NCBI GenBank assembly: GCA_963753115.1
Contig: CAVWBB010000013.1
Coordinates: forward strand, 62,001-126,000
Length of the DNA stretch: 64,000 nucleotides
Origin: Bog-473 sp963753115
GTDB taxonomy: Bacteria > Actinomycetota > Acidimicrobiia > Acidimicrobiales > RAAP-2
Direction of reading: 5' to 3'
Numbering within the stretch: the stretch's first letter is position 1; each line of letters begins with the position of its first letter. The position numbers and the translations under genes were made by a program. The notes under the pieces were generated by a model. It worked only from the letters and a program-made list of their open reading frames with translations, searched no databases and had not been told where the DNA came from. Below, one piece after another: positions 52,573 to 61,148 of the stretch.

Positions 52573-53582
52573 TTAGGTCGCTCGCGGCCGGTCGGTCTCG
52601 GACCCGCCGCTGGGGGCCGAGCTGCGGCGTGGGGGACCCGCCCGCGAGGCGCCAGCGGCGGCTCGTCGGACCTGGCGGCGCCGTCGACGTCGTCCGGAGG
52701 ACCGTGTGCTCTCGGCATGGCGCTGGGTCCTCGCCACGATGATCCGGCTCGCCACGAGCAGCAGGAGGACGAGAACCACGAGGATGAGCGCCGCGTCGTA
52801 GGAGAGATAGTGGTAGTTCTGCCGGGGCGTCGTTGTAGTAGGAGAAGACGACGTAGGTGAGGTAGGGGAACGATCCGTGCGTCAGGGAGTGCGGCAGGGT
52901 CGGTGCGAAGTTGGCCGTGTAGATGAGGGGGGCCGTCTCGCCCGCCGCAATGGCCAAGGCGAGCAGGAGGCCGGTGACGATGCCCGGCAGGGCGCTCTTG
53001 AGGACCACCTTGCGCAGGCTGTAGCCAACGGACATCCCGAGGGCCTCCGCGCCCTCCCGGTATGCCGTGGGTACCTGGCGCAACGAGTTCTCCGTGGTCT
53101 TGGCGATGTAGGGGATCACCATGATGGAGAGGATGATCAAGGCGGCCAGCAGTGAAAAGCCCCAGCCCAGCCCGACTACCAGTGCCACGTAGCCCACGTA
53201 GCCCAGCACGATGGAGGGAAAACCCGTAGAGGATGTCCGACGCTGTGCGCAGGGGTCCGCTCAGCTTGCCGCTGCGCTTGTCCGGCCGGGCCATCTCCGA
53301 CAAGTGGATGCCTGCCAGGACGCCGACGGTGCCGGCGATGAGCAAGACCCCGAGCATGAGGATCAGCGTGCCCAGGATCTGGTCGCGGAGGCCGCCCCCC
53401 GCCGGGGTCAGCTTGGTCCACAGCACGTCCCATTGCCAATGCGGGAGCGCTTTTGCCAGTACGCCGACGAGGAGCCAGGCGGCGGGCGCCATGATGAAGA
53501 ACAGCGCCACGTACGTGAGCACGCGCCAGATTTCCGTGGAGACCCGACGGCGCCGCGTGGCGTGCCCGGCGACCAGCGACAT
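52573..53582 (-). CDS. pstA: Phosphate ABC permease subunit A, frameshifted
   Basis: About 336 residues when repaired, with five to six membrane helices. It starts at an ATG overlapping the pstC stop (TGATG at 53580-53584). The first frame reads through LTYVALFFIMAPAAWLLVG to SDILYGF. A TTTT run at about 53220-53223 needs one T fewer to give FPSIVLGYVGYVAL. The middle frame has the coupling-helix region TTENSLRQVPTAYREGAEALG and AIAAGETAPLIYTANF. A second shift near 52835 returns to LSYDAALILVVLVLLLLV and an unusual arginine-rich C-terminus of about 45 residues. Partner of PstC in the phosphate channel. Confidence 0.82.
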
Positions 53583-54671
53583 CAGGCCCCTCCCACCGGT
53601 GCGTGTACCCGGCCGGTGCGGTTGACGATCAGCCGCGCGACCAGGTTGACGGCGACAGAGATGACTGCGAGCACCAGGGCAAGTTCGGCCAGCGTGGCCA
53701 CTGCGAAGCCCGTCCCGTCGGTCAACGCCCCGTCGAGTTGCTGAAGGATGGTGGCAGCCACCGTCGTGAACGGGAGGTAGACGGTGTGGGGGATCTGCAG
53801 CGACGCGCCGCCGATCATGGCGATGGCGATGGTCTCGCCGAGCGCCCGGCCGAGGCCGAGGACGGTAGCGCCGATGATGCCCGAGCGCACCCACGGGAGC
53901 GTCACCTTGTTGGACACCTCCCAGTCGGTCATGCCCAGGGCAAGCGCCCCCTCCTTCGGGAGCGGCGGTACCTGCATGAAGAGGTCCCGGGTGGTCGAGG
54001 TGATGATGGGTACGATCATCAAGGCCAGTACGAGGGCGGCTGACAGGAGCCCCTCCCCGTGGCCCACCGGGTTGCGGAAGTAGCTCAGGACCGGCACGTC
54101 GGGCATGTGGTCGGCGATGACCGGGTAGACGTGCTGGGCCAACCACGGGCCGAAGGTGAGGATGCCCCAGAGGCCGAGGACGACGCTCGGGATGCCAGCC
54201 AGGATCTCGACGGTGACGCCCAGTGGCCGCGAGACCCAGGTCGGCATGCGCTCGGTGAGTGCGAAGGCGGCGCCGATGGAGAGGGGCACCGCGATGATGA
54301 TGGCGATGATGGACGAGACGACGGTGCCCCAGATGATCGCCCAGGCCCCGAACTGGGCTCCCATCTGGTGGGCCACACCGTGGCTGTGGACGATGGAGCC
54401 GTAGCCGTTGCCGTACGTCCAGTTGCGCCCGTACAGGAAGTACCAGCCGTTGACTCGAACGGCCGGCCACGCCTTGACTGGCCAGGACCGAGACCGCGAA
54501 CACGAGCGCGGCCAGGGGCATGACCACGGCCACCCAGGCAGCGCCCCGCCAAGCATGCTCTTCGTTCCGCCGGGCGAAGCTGCCGACCCGGCGCGGTGAC
54601 GGAGGCCTTCCGGTCGACTCCGCCTGCGGCGTAGCGGGGACACGCCCCGCTACGCCGCCGACGGACGCCAT
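53582..54671 (-). CDS. pstC: Phosphate ABC permease subunit C, frameshifted
   Basis: About 363 residues when repaired. The ATG at 54671 overlaps the pstS stop (TAATG). The first frame gives an Arg- and Pro-rich start, then AWVAVVMPLAALVFAVSVLA as membrane helix one. Near 54465 phase shifts, and VNGWYFLYGRNWTYG follows in the next frame. Later parts are intact: TVEILAGIPSVVLGLWGI, TTRDLFMQVPPLPKEGALALG (the EAA-type loop), LPWVRSGIIGATVLGLGRALGET (read as LPWVRSGIIGATVL and GLGRALGET). Inner-membrane half of the phosphate channel, together with PstA. Confidence 0.85.
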
Positions 54672-55800
54672 TACTTGATGCCCAGGATCTGCTTGTCCGA
54701 CTGCGCCACGACCTTGGCGGGCAGCGGCAGGAAGTTGACCTGGGAGAGGTACGAGGAGACTCGGCCCGTAGTTCTTGTTGAGCGCCCACTCGAGCACCGA
54801 GCGGATGTTCTTGGCCGTCGACGAGGACGACTGCTGGTTCGAGACGATGGCGTACTCGTAGTTGATGATCGGGTACCCGTTGTTGATGTTGCCGTAGATC
54901 AGCGAGATCGTCCCATTGGCGGGCGTCTTCTTCACGAAGCCGGCGGCCTCGGCTGCGATCGCCTCATGGGTCGGCAGCACGTATTGCTTGTGGCCGTTTC
55001 CGAGCGAGGCGTAGCCCTGGCCGTTCTGGAGCACCTGTGTGAGGTAGGAGATGCCGACGTAGGCGATGCACCCAACCGTGGCCTTGCAGCCGCTCACCAT
55101 GCCCGAGTTGCCGTTCTCGCCGAGAGCGCCCGGCGCGGCCGGCCACTGCACGGTGGTGTTGTAGCCGACCTTGGTGCCCCAGCCCGAAGGATCGGCCTTG
55201 GACAGGTAGCTGGTGACCACAAGAAGGTGTCGCCGCGAACTGTCGGAGCGGTGCAGGGTGACGATCGGCGTGGCGGGCAGGGTCACGCCCGGGTTCGTGC
55301 TGGCGATGGCCGAATCGTTCCACTTGGTGATCGTGCCCTGGTAGATCTCGGAGAGCACCTTGCCGCTCAACTTGAGGTGGGCCGTGACACCCGGGACGTT
55401 GTACTCAGCGATCTGGGCCGAGATGACCAGTGGGATGTTCTTGAGGTGAGGGTTGGCTTGGACCACGCTGGGAGCGAGATAGGCGTCGGAGGCCCCGATG
55501 TCGATGGTGCCGTTCTCGGCCTCGGAGATCCCCGTCCCCGACCCCGTCGAGGCCGTCTGGACCGTCATGCTCGGGTACTTCTCGGCGTAGCCGCCCGACC
55601 ACAGGATTGAACAGGGGATAGAGCAAGCTGGACCCGGTCTCGGTGACAGTGCCACCGGAGGGTGTCTCCACCCCGCTCTTGGGCAGCTTCGTGCTCGCCG
55701 ATGCGGCTGTGCTGAGGACGACCGAGCTCAGCGCGAGGCCTGCCGCGGCAGCGGCGATCATTCCTCGCTTCAGTCGCGCCGTTCTCATCAATTTTGTCAC
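54671..55800 (-). CDS. pstS: Phosphate-binding protein PstS, multiply frameshifted
   Basis: GTG at 55800 with AAGGAGAG upstream. A Sec signal peptide, RGMIAAAAAGLALSSVVL, is followed by VTETGSSLLYPLFN, the first phosphate-site loop. Phase changes at about 55604, giving WSGGYAEKYPS, then STGSGTGISEAENGTIDIGASDAYL (shortened as STGSGTGISEA and IDIGASDAYL). A paired disturbance at about 55215-55235 distorts SDSSGDTF. A last shift near 54765 gives SSYLSQVNFLPLP and the true stop TAA at 54671-54673. Repaired length is about 375. No lipobox cysteine is seen, so it may be a secreted or cell-wall retained form. Confidence 0.85.
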
Positions 55801-55875
55801 AGGTTCTCTCCTTGTGATGTGGGGTTGATTGGTGATGCTCTGGGTGATCTCGTTGATAGGGCTGCCGCTTGAATG

Positions 55876-55893
55876 GACTCGGCTTTTCGAGTC
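55876..55893. repeat. Intercistronic hairpin between pstB and pstS
   Basis: GACTCG-gctttt-CGAGTC forms a 6-base stem in the 105-base gap between the pstB stop and the pstS start. It lacks a T-run in the direction of transcription, so it is more likely to affect mRNA stability or partial termination. Confidence 0.35.
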
Positions 55894-55905
55894 GCGCTCT
55901 GTCGC

Positions 55906-56766
55906 CTAGCCCATCCGTCCCGTGACGTAGCGCTCCGTGTCCCGGTGCGCCGGCCTGTTGAAAAGGTCGTCGGTCGCTCCGTATTCGACGAGCGCCCCCT
56001 GATAGAAGAACATCGTCTGATGCGAGACCCGCATCGCCTGGCCGAGGTTGTGCGTCACCACGATCAAGGTGAGCGCGGGGGTCAGGGTCTTGAGGAGTGC
56101 CTCAATCGACTCTGTGGTGACGGGGTCGAGCGACGAGGTCGGCTCGTCGAGCAGCAGGACCTCCGGCCCGACGGCCAGCGCTCGCGCCAGGCAGAGCAGT
56201 TGTTGTTGTCCGCCCGACAAGCGAAAGGGCGAGTCGTGCAGACGGTCCTTGACCGCGTCCCACAGGCCGACCTCGGTGAGCCGGCGCTCGCACACGACGT
56301 CGAGCTGCTTGCCCTTGGCGATCCGGTGTGCTTTGACCCCTGCGACGACATTGTCCTTGATTGACATCGGGAAGGGGTTCGGCCGCTGGAACAACATGCC
56401 CACCCGCCGGCGCAATGTCAACAGGTCCACATGCTGCGCCCACAGGCTCTCGTCGTCGAGAGTGATGTCGCCGCCGCGCATGAATCCCGGTACACGGTCG
56501 TTCATCCGGTTGAGCGTCCGCAGGAACGTCGACTTGCCCGAACCCGTTGGCCCGATGAGCGCCGTGATCGAACCACGCTTGAGGTCCACGTTGATGTCAT
56601 TGAGGACGGTGCGGCCCGAGAAGCCCAGACTCAAATTGACGGACCGCATGACGCATTCCGGGCGGGACGCGTCCGGATCGAGCGCCTGCAGCGCCCTGTC
56701 GACATCGGACTGCGCCTCAGTCGCAACAGGATTGAGACTTGCTTTGGTGATATCTGCGTCGGCCAC
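55906..56766 (-). CDS. pstB: Phosphate ABC transporter ATP-binding protein
   Basis: 286 residues. Walker A is GPTGSGKST, the ABC signature LSGGQQQL (usually LSGGQQQR), Walker B VLLLDEPTSSLDP, and the switch histidine is in VVTHNLGQA. NRMNDRVPGFMRGGDI and QRPNPFPMSIKDNV are PstB-specific. The N-terminal about 38 residues before VMRSVNLSLGFSG are an extension; GTG at 56766 is used although its ribosome site is poor, and an ATG about 39 codons later is possible. It is first in the operon, an unusual place for pstB, behind a candidate PHO box. Confidence 0.92.
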   Translation of the reverse strand: MADADITKASLNPVATEAQSDVDRALQALDPDASRPECVMRSVNLSLGFSGRTVLNDINVDLKRGSITALIGPTGSGKSTFLRTLNRMNDRVPGFMRGGDITLDDESLWAQHVDLLTLRRRVGMLFQRPNPFPMSIKDNVVAGVKAHRIAKGKQLDVVCERRLTEVGLWDAVKDRLHDSPFRLSGGQQQLLCLARALAVGPEVLLLDEPTSSLDPVTTESIEALLKTLTPALTLIVVTHNLGQAMRVSHQTMFFYQGALVEYGATDDLFNRPAHRDTERYVTGRMG

Positions 56767-56788
56767 TACCAGGAACGTAGCGAGGCAA

Positions 56789-56828
56789 GGTGAACCACAA
56801 GCAACAACAGCGCTATCCCAAGGTGAAC
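56789..56828 (-). promoter_or_regulatory. Candidate PHO box upstream of pstB
   Basis: On the minus strand GTTCACC occurs at 56828-56822 and again at 56795-56789, 33 bases apart, exactly three 11-base units. GTTCACC repeats in 11-base phase are the core of the actinobacterial PhoP box described in Streptomyces. They lie 23-62 bases before the pstB start. The two middle units are degenerate. Control of the pst operon by a PhoR-PhoP pair under phosphate limitation is the likely meaning; the regulator is not in this window. Confidence 0.6.
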
Positions 56829-56883
56829 AGTTCGTAAGTTCGGGTTACAGGAGGCAATGGTGGGAATCTCCAGAACCGAACGG

Positions 56884-57771
56884 TCAGCCGTGGAGCACCT
56901 CTGCCCGTCCCGTTTGTTCTGCCATGACCTGCTGGTGTGAGGCGGCGATGGCCAGCACGATTCCGGGCGCCCAGGCGATCACGGCCAGTGAGGCCAGGGC
57001 GGCGGGGATCGAGAGGACCAGCGCCGGTCCGGTCGAGATCAGGGCGGTGATGGAGGCCGCCAGGCTGAGGAAGCCTGCGCAGAGCAGCGCGATCCACCAC
57101 CGCAACACCCGCTGTCGGTCGGGATGCCCGGGAGGCAGGCAGTCGCGCACCGCCGTGTAGGGCATCCACAGGTTGACGACCGGTACGAACCAGGAGCCGA
57201 CGCCCCACGCGGGCGAAGAGTTCGACGGGATGTCCAGGGCGCGCGCCGCCGACGCCGCCCGGTGTTGCCAGATGCAGGCGAAGACGATAGCGACCACGGT
57301 GATGACGCCCATAAGGAGCCCGACGGGGGTCAGCGCGTTGCCCGGTGCGTGATAGGGCGGGGGGGTGATGCCGTGCTGCGCGTCGTGGAAATCGATCCGG
57401 AACTGATGGCCGGCGGACCGCAACTGGTCGGCGTTCACGCGTTGGAGGAGGAGGAGAACGATGAAGTACACCCCCGGCACGGCCACGGCGAAGCGCGCCA
57501 CCGGGACCATGCTCCGCTCGACGTCTATCAATTGTGTCGCGTTGAACGCGCTGAGCCGTTCCGACGCCACGGCCCACGGCGCCACGTGCGACGCGGGTCC
57601 CTGGGGCGCCGGGGCGCCGGCCCACTGCGGCGGAGGTGGTGGTGGGGCGTCCTGCGGCAGCACCGTCGCCTCCGTCCAGGCGTAGCCGTCCCACCAGCGC
57701 TGGCCCGGGCCCCCGGCGGGATCCTGGTACCACCCTGGGGGTGCACCGGGGTAGCCGGTGTGCTCGCTCAC
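56884..57771 (-). CDS. DUF2510 and DUF4328 membrane protein
   Basis: 295 residues from a GTG at 57771, though the ribosome site is weak. The N-terminus is a DUF2510 module: GWYQDPAGGPGQRWWDGYAW, with the same tryptophan pattern as in the PH/DUF2510 protein at 44962. A proline-rich linker follows, then four to five membrane helices with GSWFVPVVNLWMPYTAVRD, the hallmark of DUF4328. Role unknown; DUF2510 proteins are frequent in actinobacterial membrane and cell-division genes. Its stop lies 118 bases before the pstB start. Confidence 0.8.
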   Translation of the reverse strand: MSEHTGYPGAPPGWYQDPAGGPGQRWWDGYAWTEATVLPQDAPPPPPPQWAGAPAPQGPASHVAPWAVASERLSAFNATQLIDVERSMVPVARFAVAVPGVYFIVLLLLQRVNADQLRSAGHQFRIDFHDAQHGITPPPYHAPGNALTPVGLLMGVITVVAIVFACIWQHRAASAARALDIPSNSSPAWGVGSWFVPVVNLWMPYTAVRDCLPPGHPDRQRVLRWWIALLCAGFLSLAASITALISTGPALVLSIPAALASLAVIAWAPGIVLAIAASHQQVMAEQTGRAEVLHG

Positions 57772-57886
57772 CTCCCCATCCTGCCAAAGCCAGGGGGTGG
57801 CGCCGGACCGAAACCGCGGTCGTTGTGCGTACGGTGCGCGAGCGGACCTGCTCGGGGGGCCACCACCGCCACGCACGGCGGCCCGT

Positions 57887-59080
57887 TTACGTTCCGACGG
57901 GCAGCCCCAACGCCGCACCGACCGCACCGATGGTGCCGGCGGCGACAAGGGTGAGCACGACGCTTCGTCGCAGTCCCACGATCGCCACGAGCGCGGCGGC
58001 GAGGATCGCCACCTGCCAGGCGTGCGTGAGCGCCAGCGCGAGGGGGATGGATGCACCGGCGATGGCCCCGATGGCGGCTGGGCCCGCCCCTCCGAGGAAG
58101 GATTGTGCCAGGCGATTGGTTCGCAGCGCGCCGAAGTGGCGGGCTCCGGCCAAGACAAAGACAAAGGATGGTGCGAACGCGATGACGGCTGCCAGCAGTG
58201 CCCCACCCACCCCTCCCGCCGCGTAGCCCACGACGGCGATCGTCTGGACGACCGGGCCCGGTGTGATCTGTCCGAGCGCCACCGCGTTGAGGAACTGGCT
58301 GTTGGTCATCCAGTGGTAGTGGTGGACCGCGTCGGCCTGCATGAGCGGAATGATCACGAACCCCCCGCCGAAGGAGAGCGCACCGACCTTCAGCGCGACC
58401 CAGGCGAGCGCGCCCAACCCACCGACGACCACGACGCCCAGAGGCGCCATGATCAGACCCTGGAGTTGCGCCGGCGGCCGCGACCGGCCGGAGAGGGCTG
58501 CCTCTATCAGCCCGCAGCAGACCAGCACGACGACGAGAAAGGGCCCGAGCGTGATGACCGCGACCCCCCCCGCCACGGCGTAGACAGCCCACCGGGTTTG
58601 TCGCGCCGGGCGCGGACCGGCACGGCGCCAGCTGGCAGGAATGAGACCGAGTGCTGCGTTGAGCGCGACCGGCGCGACCGCCGCTCCGGCACCGAGCGCC
58701 GCGCCCTTGATCCAGGTGGGCGGGTTCGTCGCCAGGAAGACCGCCGCCAATGCGATGATCGCAACGAGCCCGGGGACGATGAAGCAGGCGCCCCCGACGA
58801 GAGCGCCACGCACGCCACGCAGGCGCCAGGCACAGAAGATGGCGAGCTGCGTCGAGGCCGGCCCCGGCAAAATGTTCGTCGCCGCGATGGCATCTTCGAA
58901 CTCGGTCTCGTCCAGCCATCCCTCCCGCTCGACGACGAGACGGCGCAACATGGCGATGTGGGTCGGCGGTCCGCCGAAGCCAGTGCAGCCGATGCGACCC
59001 CATTGGGCGGCAATGGTGGAGAGCGCGACGTCAGGCCGGGCGTCCGGCGTCGGCTCGTCCGGCCCCGGCTCTTCCGGCAT
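57887..59080 (-). CDS. chrA: Chromate transporter ChrA
   Basis: 397 residues with two homologous halves of about six helices each. Each half starts with the ChrA signature: GRIGCTGFGGPPTHIAMLRR with DAIAATNILPGPASTQLA in the first, and KVGALSFGGGFVIIPLMQAD with VALGQITPGPVVQTIAVVGY in the second. This full-length form exports chromate or related oxyanions such as sulfate across the inner membrane. ATG at 59080. No chrB regulator is adjacent. The LLM gene upstream is on the same strand with a 36-base gap. Confidence 0.93.
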   Translation of the reverse strand: MPEEPGPDEPTPDARPDVALSTIAAQWGRIGCTGFGGPPTHIAMLRRLVVEREGWLDETEFEDAIAATNILPGPASTQLAIFCAWRLRGVRGALVGGACFIVPGLVAIIALAAVFLATNPPTWIKGAALGAGAAVAPVALNAALGLIPASWRRAGPRPARQTRWAVYAVAGGVAVITLGPFLVVVLVCCGLIEAALSGRSRPPAQLQGLIMAPLGVVVVGGLGALAWVALKVGALSFGGGFVIIPLMQADAVHHYHWMTNSQFLNAVALGQITPGPVVQTIAVVGYAAGGVGGALLAAVIAFAPSFVFVLAGARHFGALRTNRLAQSFLGGAGPAAIGAIAGASIPLALALTHAWQVAILAAALVAIVGLRRSVVLTLVAAGTIGAVGAALGLPVGT

Positions 59081-59116
59081 GCCTCATGTTGGCATGACGG
59101 AGCCGGGGGATTCGAT

Positions 59117-59977
59117 CTACAGGAGCACCGCCGCCATCTCCTCGAGTGCGCTGATGTGCGCGTCGGTGTCGGCGAGGTCGGCGTGCATGGTGTTGAGCGA
59201 CAGGTGGCTCGCCCCCGCGGCCTTCCAGCGTCGGGCATGCTCGGCGATGGTGTCGTGGTCCCGGACGGAGTATTCCAGCCGCCCCTCGAACTCCAGGTTC
59301 GACACATCTCGACCGACTTCTGCCGCGCCCGCACGGATCTGCTCGAGTGCTGCGTCGAGTCCGCCGCCCGGCCGCACCATGGGGAACCAGCCGTCGGCGA
59401 TACGGCCCACCCGGCGGAGTGCGGCCGGAGCGTGGCCGCCGATCCAGATGGGGATCGGCCGCTGCACGGGCAGCGGGGCCAGCCCGGACGCTCGGATGTG
59501 GTGGTAACGGCCGTCGACGGTCACGCTGCGCTCGGTCCACAGCGAGCGGAGCACGGCGACCTGCTCTTCGAGAATGGCAGCGCGCTCTTCGAAGGGCATG
59601 CCGAGTGCGTCGTACTCGAGCTTGTTCCAGCCGATGCCAAGCCCAAGCCGGAAACGTCCGCCGCAGAGCAGGTCGACCTCGGCCGCCTGCTTCGCCAGCA
59701 ACGCGGTCTGCCGCTGCGGCCCGATGAGAATGGACGTCGCGAAGGCCAGGTCGGTGCAGCCGGCCAGGTAGGCGAACATGGTCAACGGCTCGCGGAACGT
59801 GCTGTCGATGGTGTACGGCCCCCCGAGCTCGCCGAGGACCGCTGTGTCACCTCCGAGGACGTGGTCGTACGCGGCCAGGTGGCGGTAGCCGAGGTCGGCC
59901 ACGGCCTGGCCGAGTGCGCGCACCGCGCCGCGGTCACCGCCCACTTCGGTCTGGGGGAAGATCACACCGATGTCCAT
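59117..59977 (-). CDS. LLM-class F420-dependent oxidoreductase (first of a divergent pair)
   Basis: 286 residues. Bacterial luciferase-like TIM barrel: DIGVIFPQTEVGGD, the AYDHVLGGD loop that replaces the SDH type, SILIGPQRQTALLAKQAAEVD and RLGLGIGWNKLEYDALGM. These features place it in the F420-linked LLMs common in actinobacteria, which oxidise or reduce small lipophilic substrates. Cytosolic. ATG at 59977; 91 bases separate it from the opposite LLM gene. Substrate unknown. Confidence 0.85.
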   Translation of the reverse strand: MDIGVIFPQTEVGGDRGAVRALGQAVADLGYRHLAAYDHVLGGDTAVLGELGGPYTIDSTFREPLTMFAYLAGCTDLAFATSILIGPQRQTALLAKQAAEVDLLCGGRFRLGLGIGWNKLEYDALGMPFEERAAILEEQVAVLRSLWTERSVTVDGRYHHIRASGLAPLPVQRPIPIWIGGHAPAALRRVGRIADGWFPMVRPGGGLDAALEQIRAGAAEVGRDVSNLEFEGRLEYSVRDHDTIAEHARRWKAAGASHLSLNTMHADLADTDAHISALEEMAAVLL

Positions 59978-60068
59978 ATGTGCAGTCTGCCCCGTCCGGC
60001 CGCGTCGCTGCAGGCCCGGGTGCCGGATGGACCGACCGGGCGCAGGCGCCGCCGGTTAGCTTGAAGTG

Positions 60069-60998
60069 ATGAAGCTCCGTATCTTCGTGGAACCCCAACA
60101 GGGCGCGTCCTACGAGCAGCAGCTGAGGATGGCGCAGACGGCCGAGGCGGCCGGCTTCGATGCGTTCTTCCGTTCCGACCACTTCCTCACCATGGGTGGG
60201 GACGGCCTGCCCGGCCCGACCGACGCGTGGCTCACGCTCGGCGCCATCGCCCGGGAGACCGACCGGATCCGCCTGGGGACGCTCGTCACTTCCGCCACCT
60301 TCCGGCTGCCCGGCCTGCTCGCCGGGCAGGTGGCGCAGGTGGACGACATGAGCGGTGGGCGCGCCGAAATCGGTTTGGGCGCTGGCTGGTACGACGACGA
60401 GCACAGCGCCTACGGCGTCCCGTTCCCGCCTCTCGGAGAACGCTTCGAGCGGTTGGAGGAGCAGTTCGCCATCCTCACCGGCCTTTGGGACACGCCCGTG
60501 GGCGAGACGTTCGACTTCGAGGGACACCATTATCAGCTCAAGGACAGTCCCGCCCTGCCCAAGCCCGTCCAGCAGCCGCACCCGCCCCTCATCGTCGGCG
60601 GCGGTGGTGCCAGGCGGACGCCGCGGCTCGCTGCCACCTACGCGGACGAGTTCAACCTTCCGTTCTCGTCGCTGGCCGACACCGAGGCCCAATTCGCCCG
60701 GGTGCGTGCCGCCTGCGAGGACCGGGGGCGTGATCCCGCGACGCTGCGCCTGTCGGCGGCCCAGACCGTCTGCTGCGGGGCCGACGCGGCGGAGGTGGAT
60801 CGGCGCGCCGCCAACATCGGCCGTCAGGCCGACGAGCTGCGCGCCAACGGTCTGGCCGGCACCCCGGACGAGGTGGTGGCGCGGCTCCAGGAGTTCGCCG
60901 GCCTCGGTGCGCAGTCGATCTACCTCCAGGTGCTCGATCTCGACGACCTCGACCACATTGCGCTGCTCTCCGAGGAAGTGCTGCCCAGGGTCGCCTGA
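60069..60998 (+). CDS. LLM-class F420-dependent oxidoreductase (second of a divergent pair)
   Basis: 309 residues. KLRIFVEPQQGASYEQQL, then FFRSDHFLTMGG, the aspartate-histidine of the F420 site, TLVTSATFRLPGLLA and EIGLGAGWYDDEHSAYG, then PLIVGGGGARRTPRLAA, are standard for the group. It is only distantly like the gene on the other side of the gap. ATG at 60069 follows a GTG at 60066. It precedes an ALDH-type gene by 150 bases on the same strand, with a hairpin in between. Confidence 0.87.
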   Translation: MKLRIFVEPQQGASYEQQLRMAQTAEAAGFDAFFRSDHFLTMGGDGLPGPTDAWLTLGAIARETDRIRLGTLVTSATFRLPGLLAGQVAQVDDMSGGRAEIGLGAGWYDDEHSAYGVPFPPLGERFERLEEQFAILTGLWDTPVGETFDFEGHHYQLKDSPALPKPVQQPHPPLIVGGGGARRTPRLAATYADEFNLPFSSLADTEAQFARVRAACEDRGRDPATLRLSAAQTVCCGADAAEVDRRAANIGRQADELRANGLAGTPDEVVARLQEFAGLGAQSIYLQVLDLDDLDHIALLSEEVLPRVA

Positions 60999-61007
60999 CC
61001 AGGTCGA

Positions 61008-61030
61008 GTTCGTGCGGGGCCCCCACGAAC
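61008..61030 (+). terminator. Possible hairpin after the LLM gene
   Basis: GTTCGTG (61008-61014) and CACGAAC (61024-61030) form a 7-base stem around a GC-rich loop, 10 bases after the LLM stop. No T-run follows, so termination is uncertain. Confidence 0.35.
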
Positions 61031-61148
61031 AGTCGTGTCGGCCGTCGCGCCGAATGCATCGCCGGGCTCCCTCGGTACGCTTGCGGTAGGCCGGCGACGT
61101 GTTCCGGACCCGCTCGGGCGGCAGCGAGCGGTTCGAGGGGAGGATGAC

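Noticed and set aside
52497..55655. 1052-codon open frame on the minus strand, looking like one giant protein
   Set aside because: It is a mosaic of true pstS and pstA stretches and out-of-frame pstC, created by indels. Motifs show three separate genes with TAATG and TGATG overlaps.
57758..60064. 768-codon open frame on the plus strand
   Set aside because: Runs antisense to chrA and an LLM oxidoreductase gene and has no recognisable motif.
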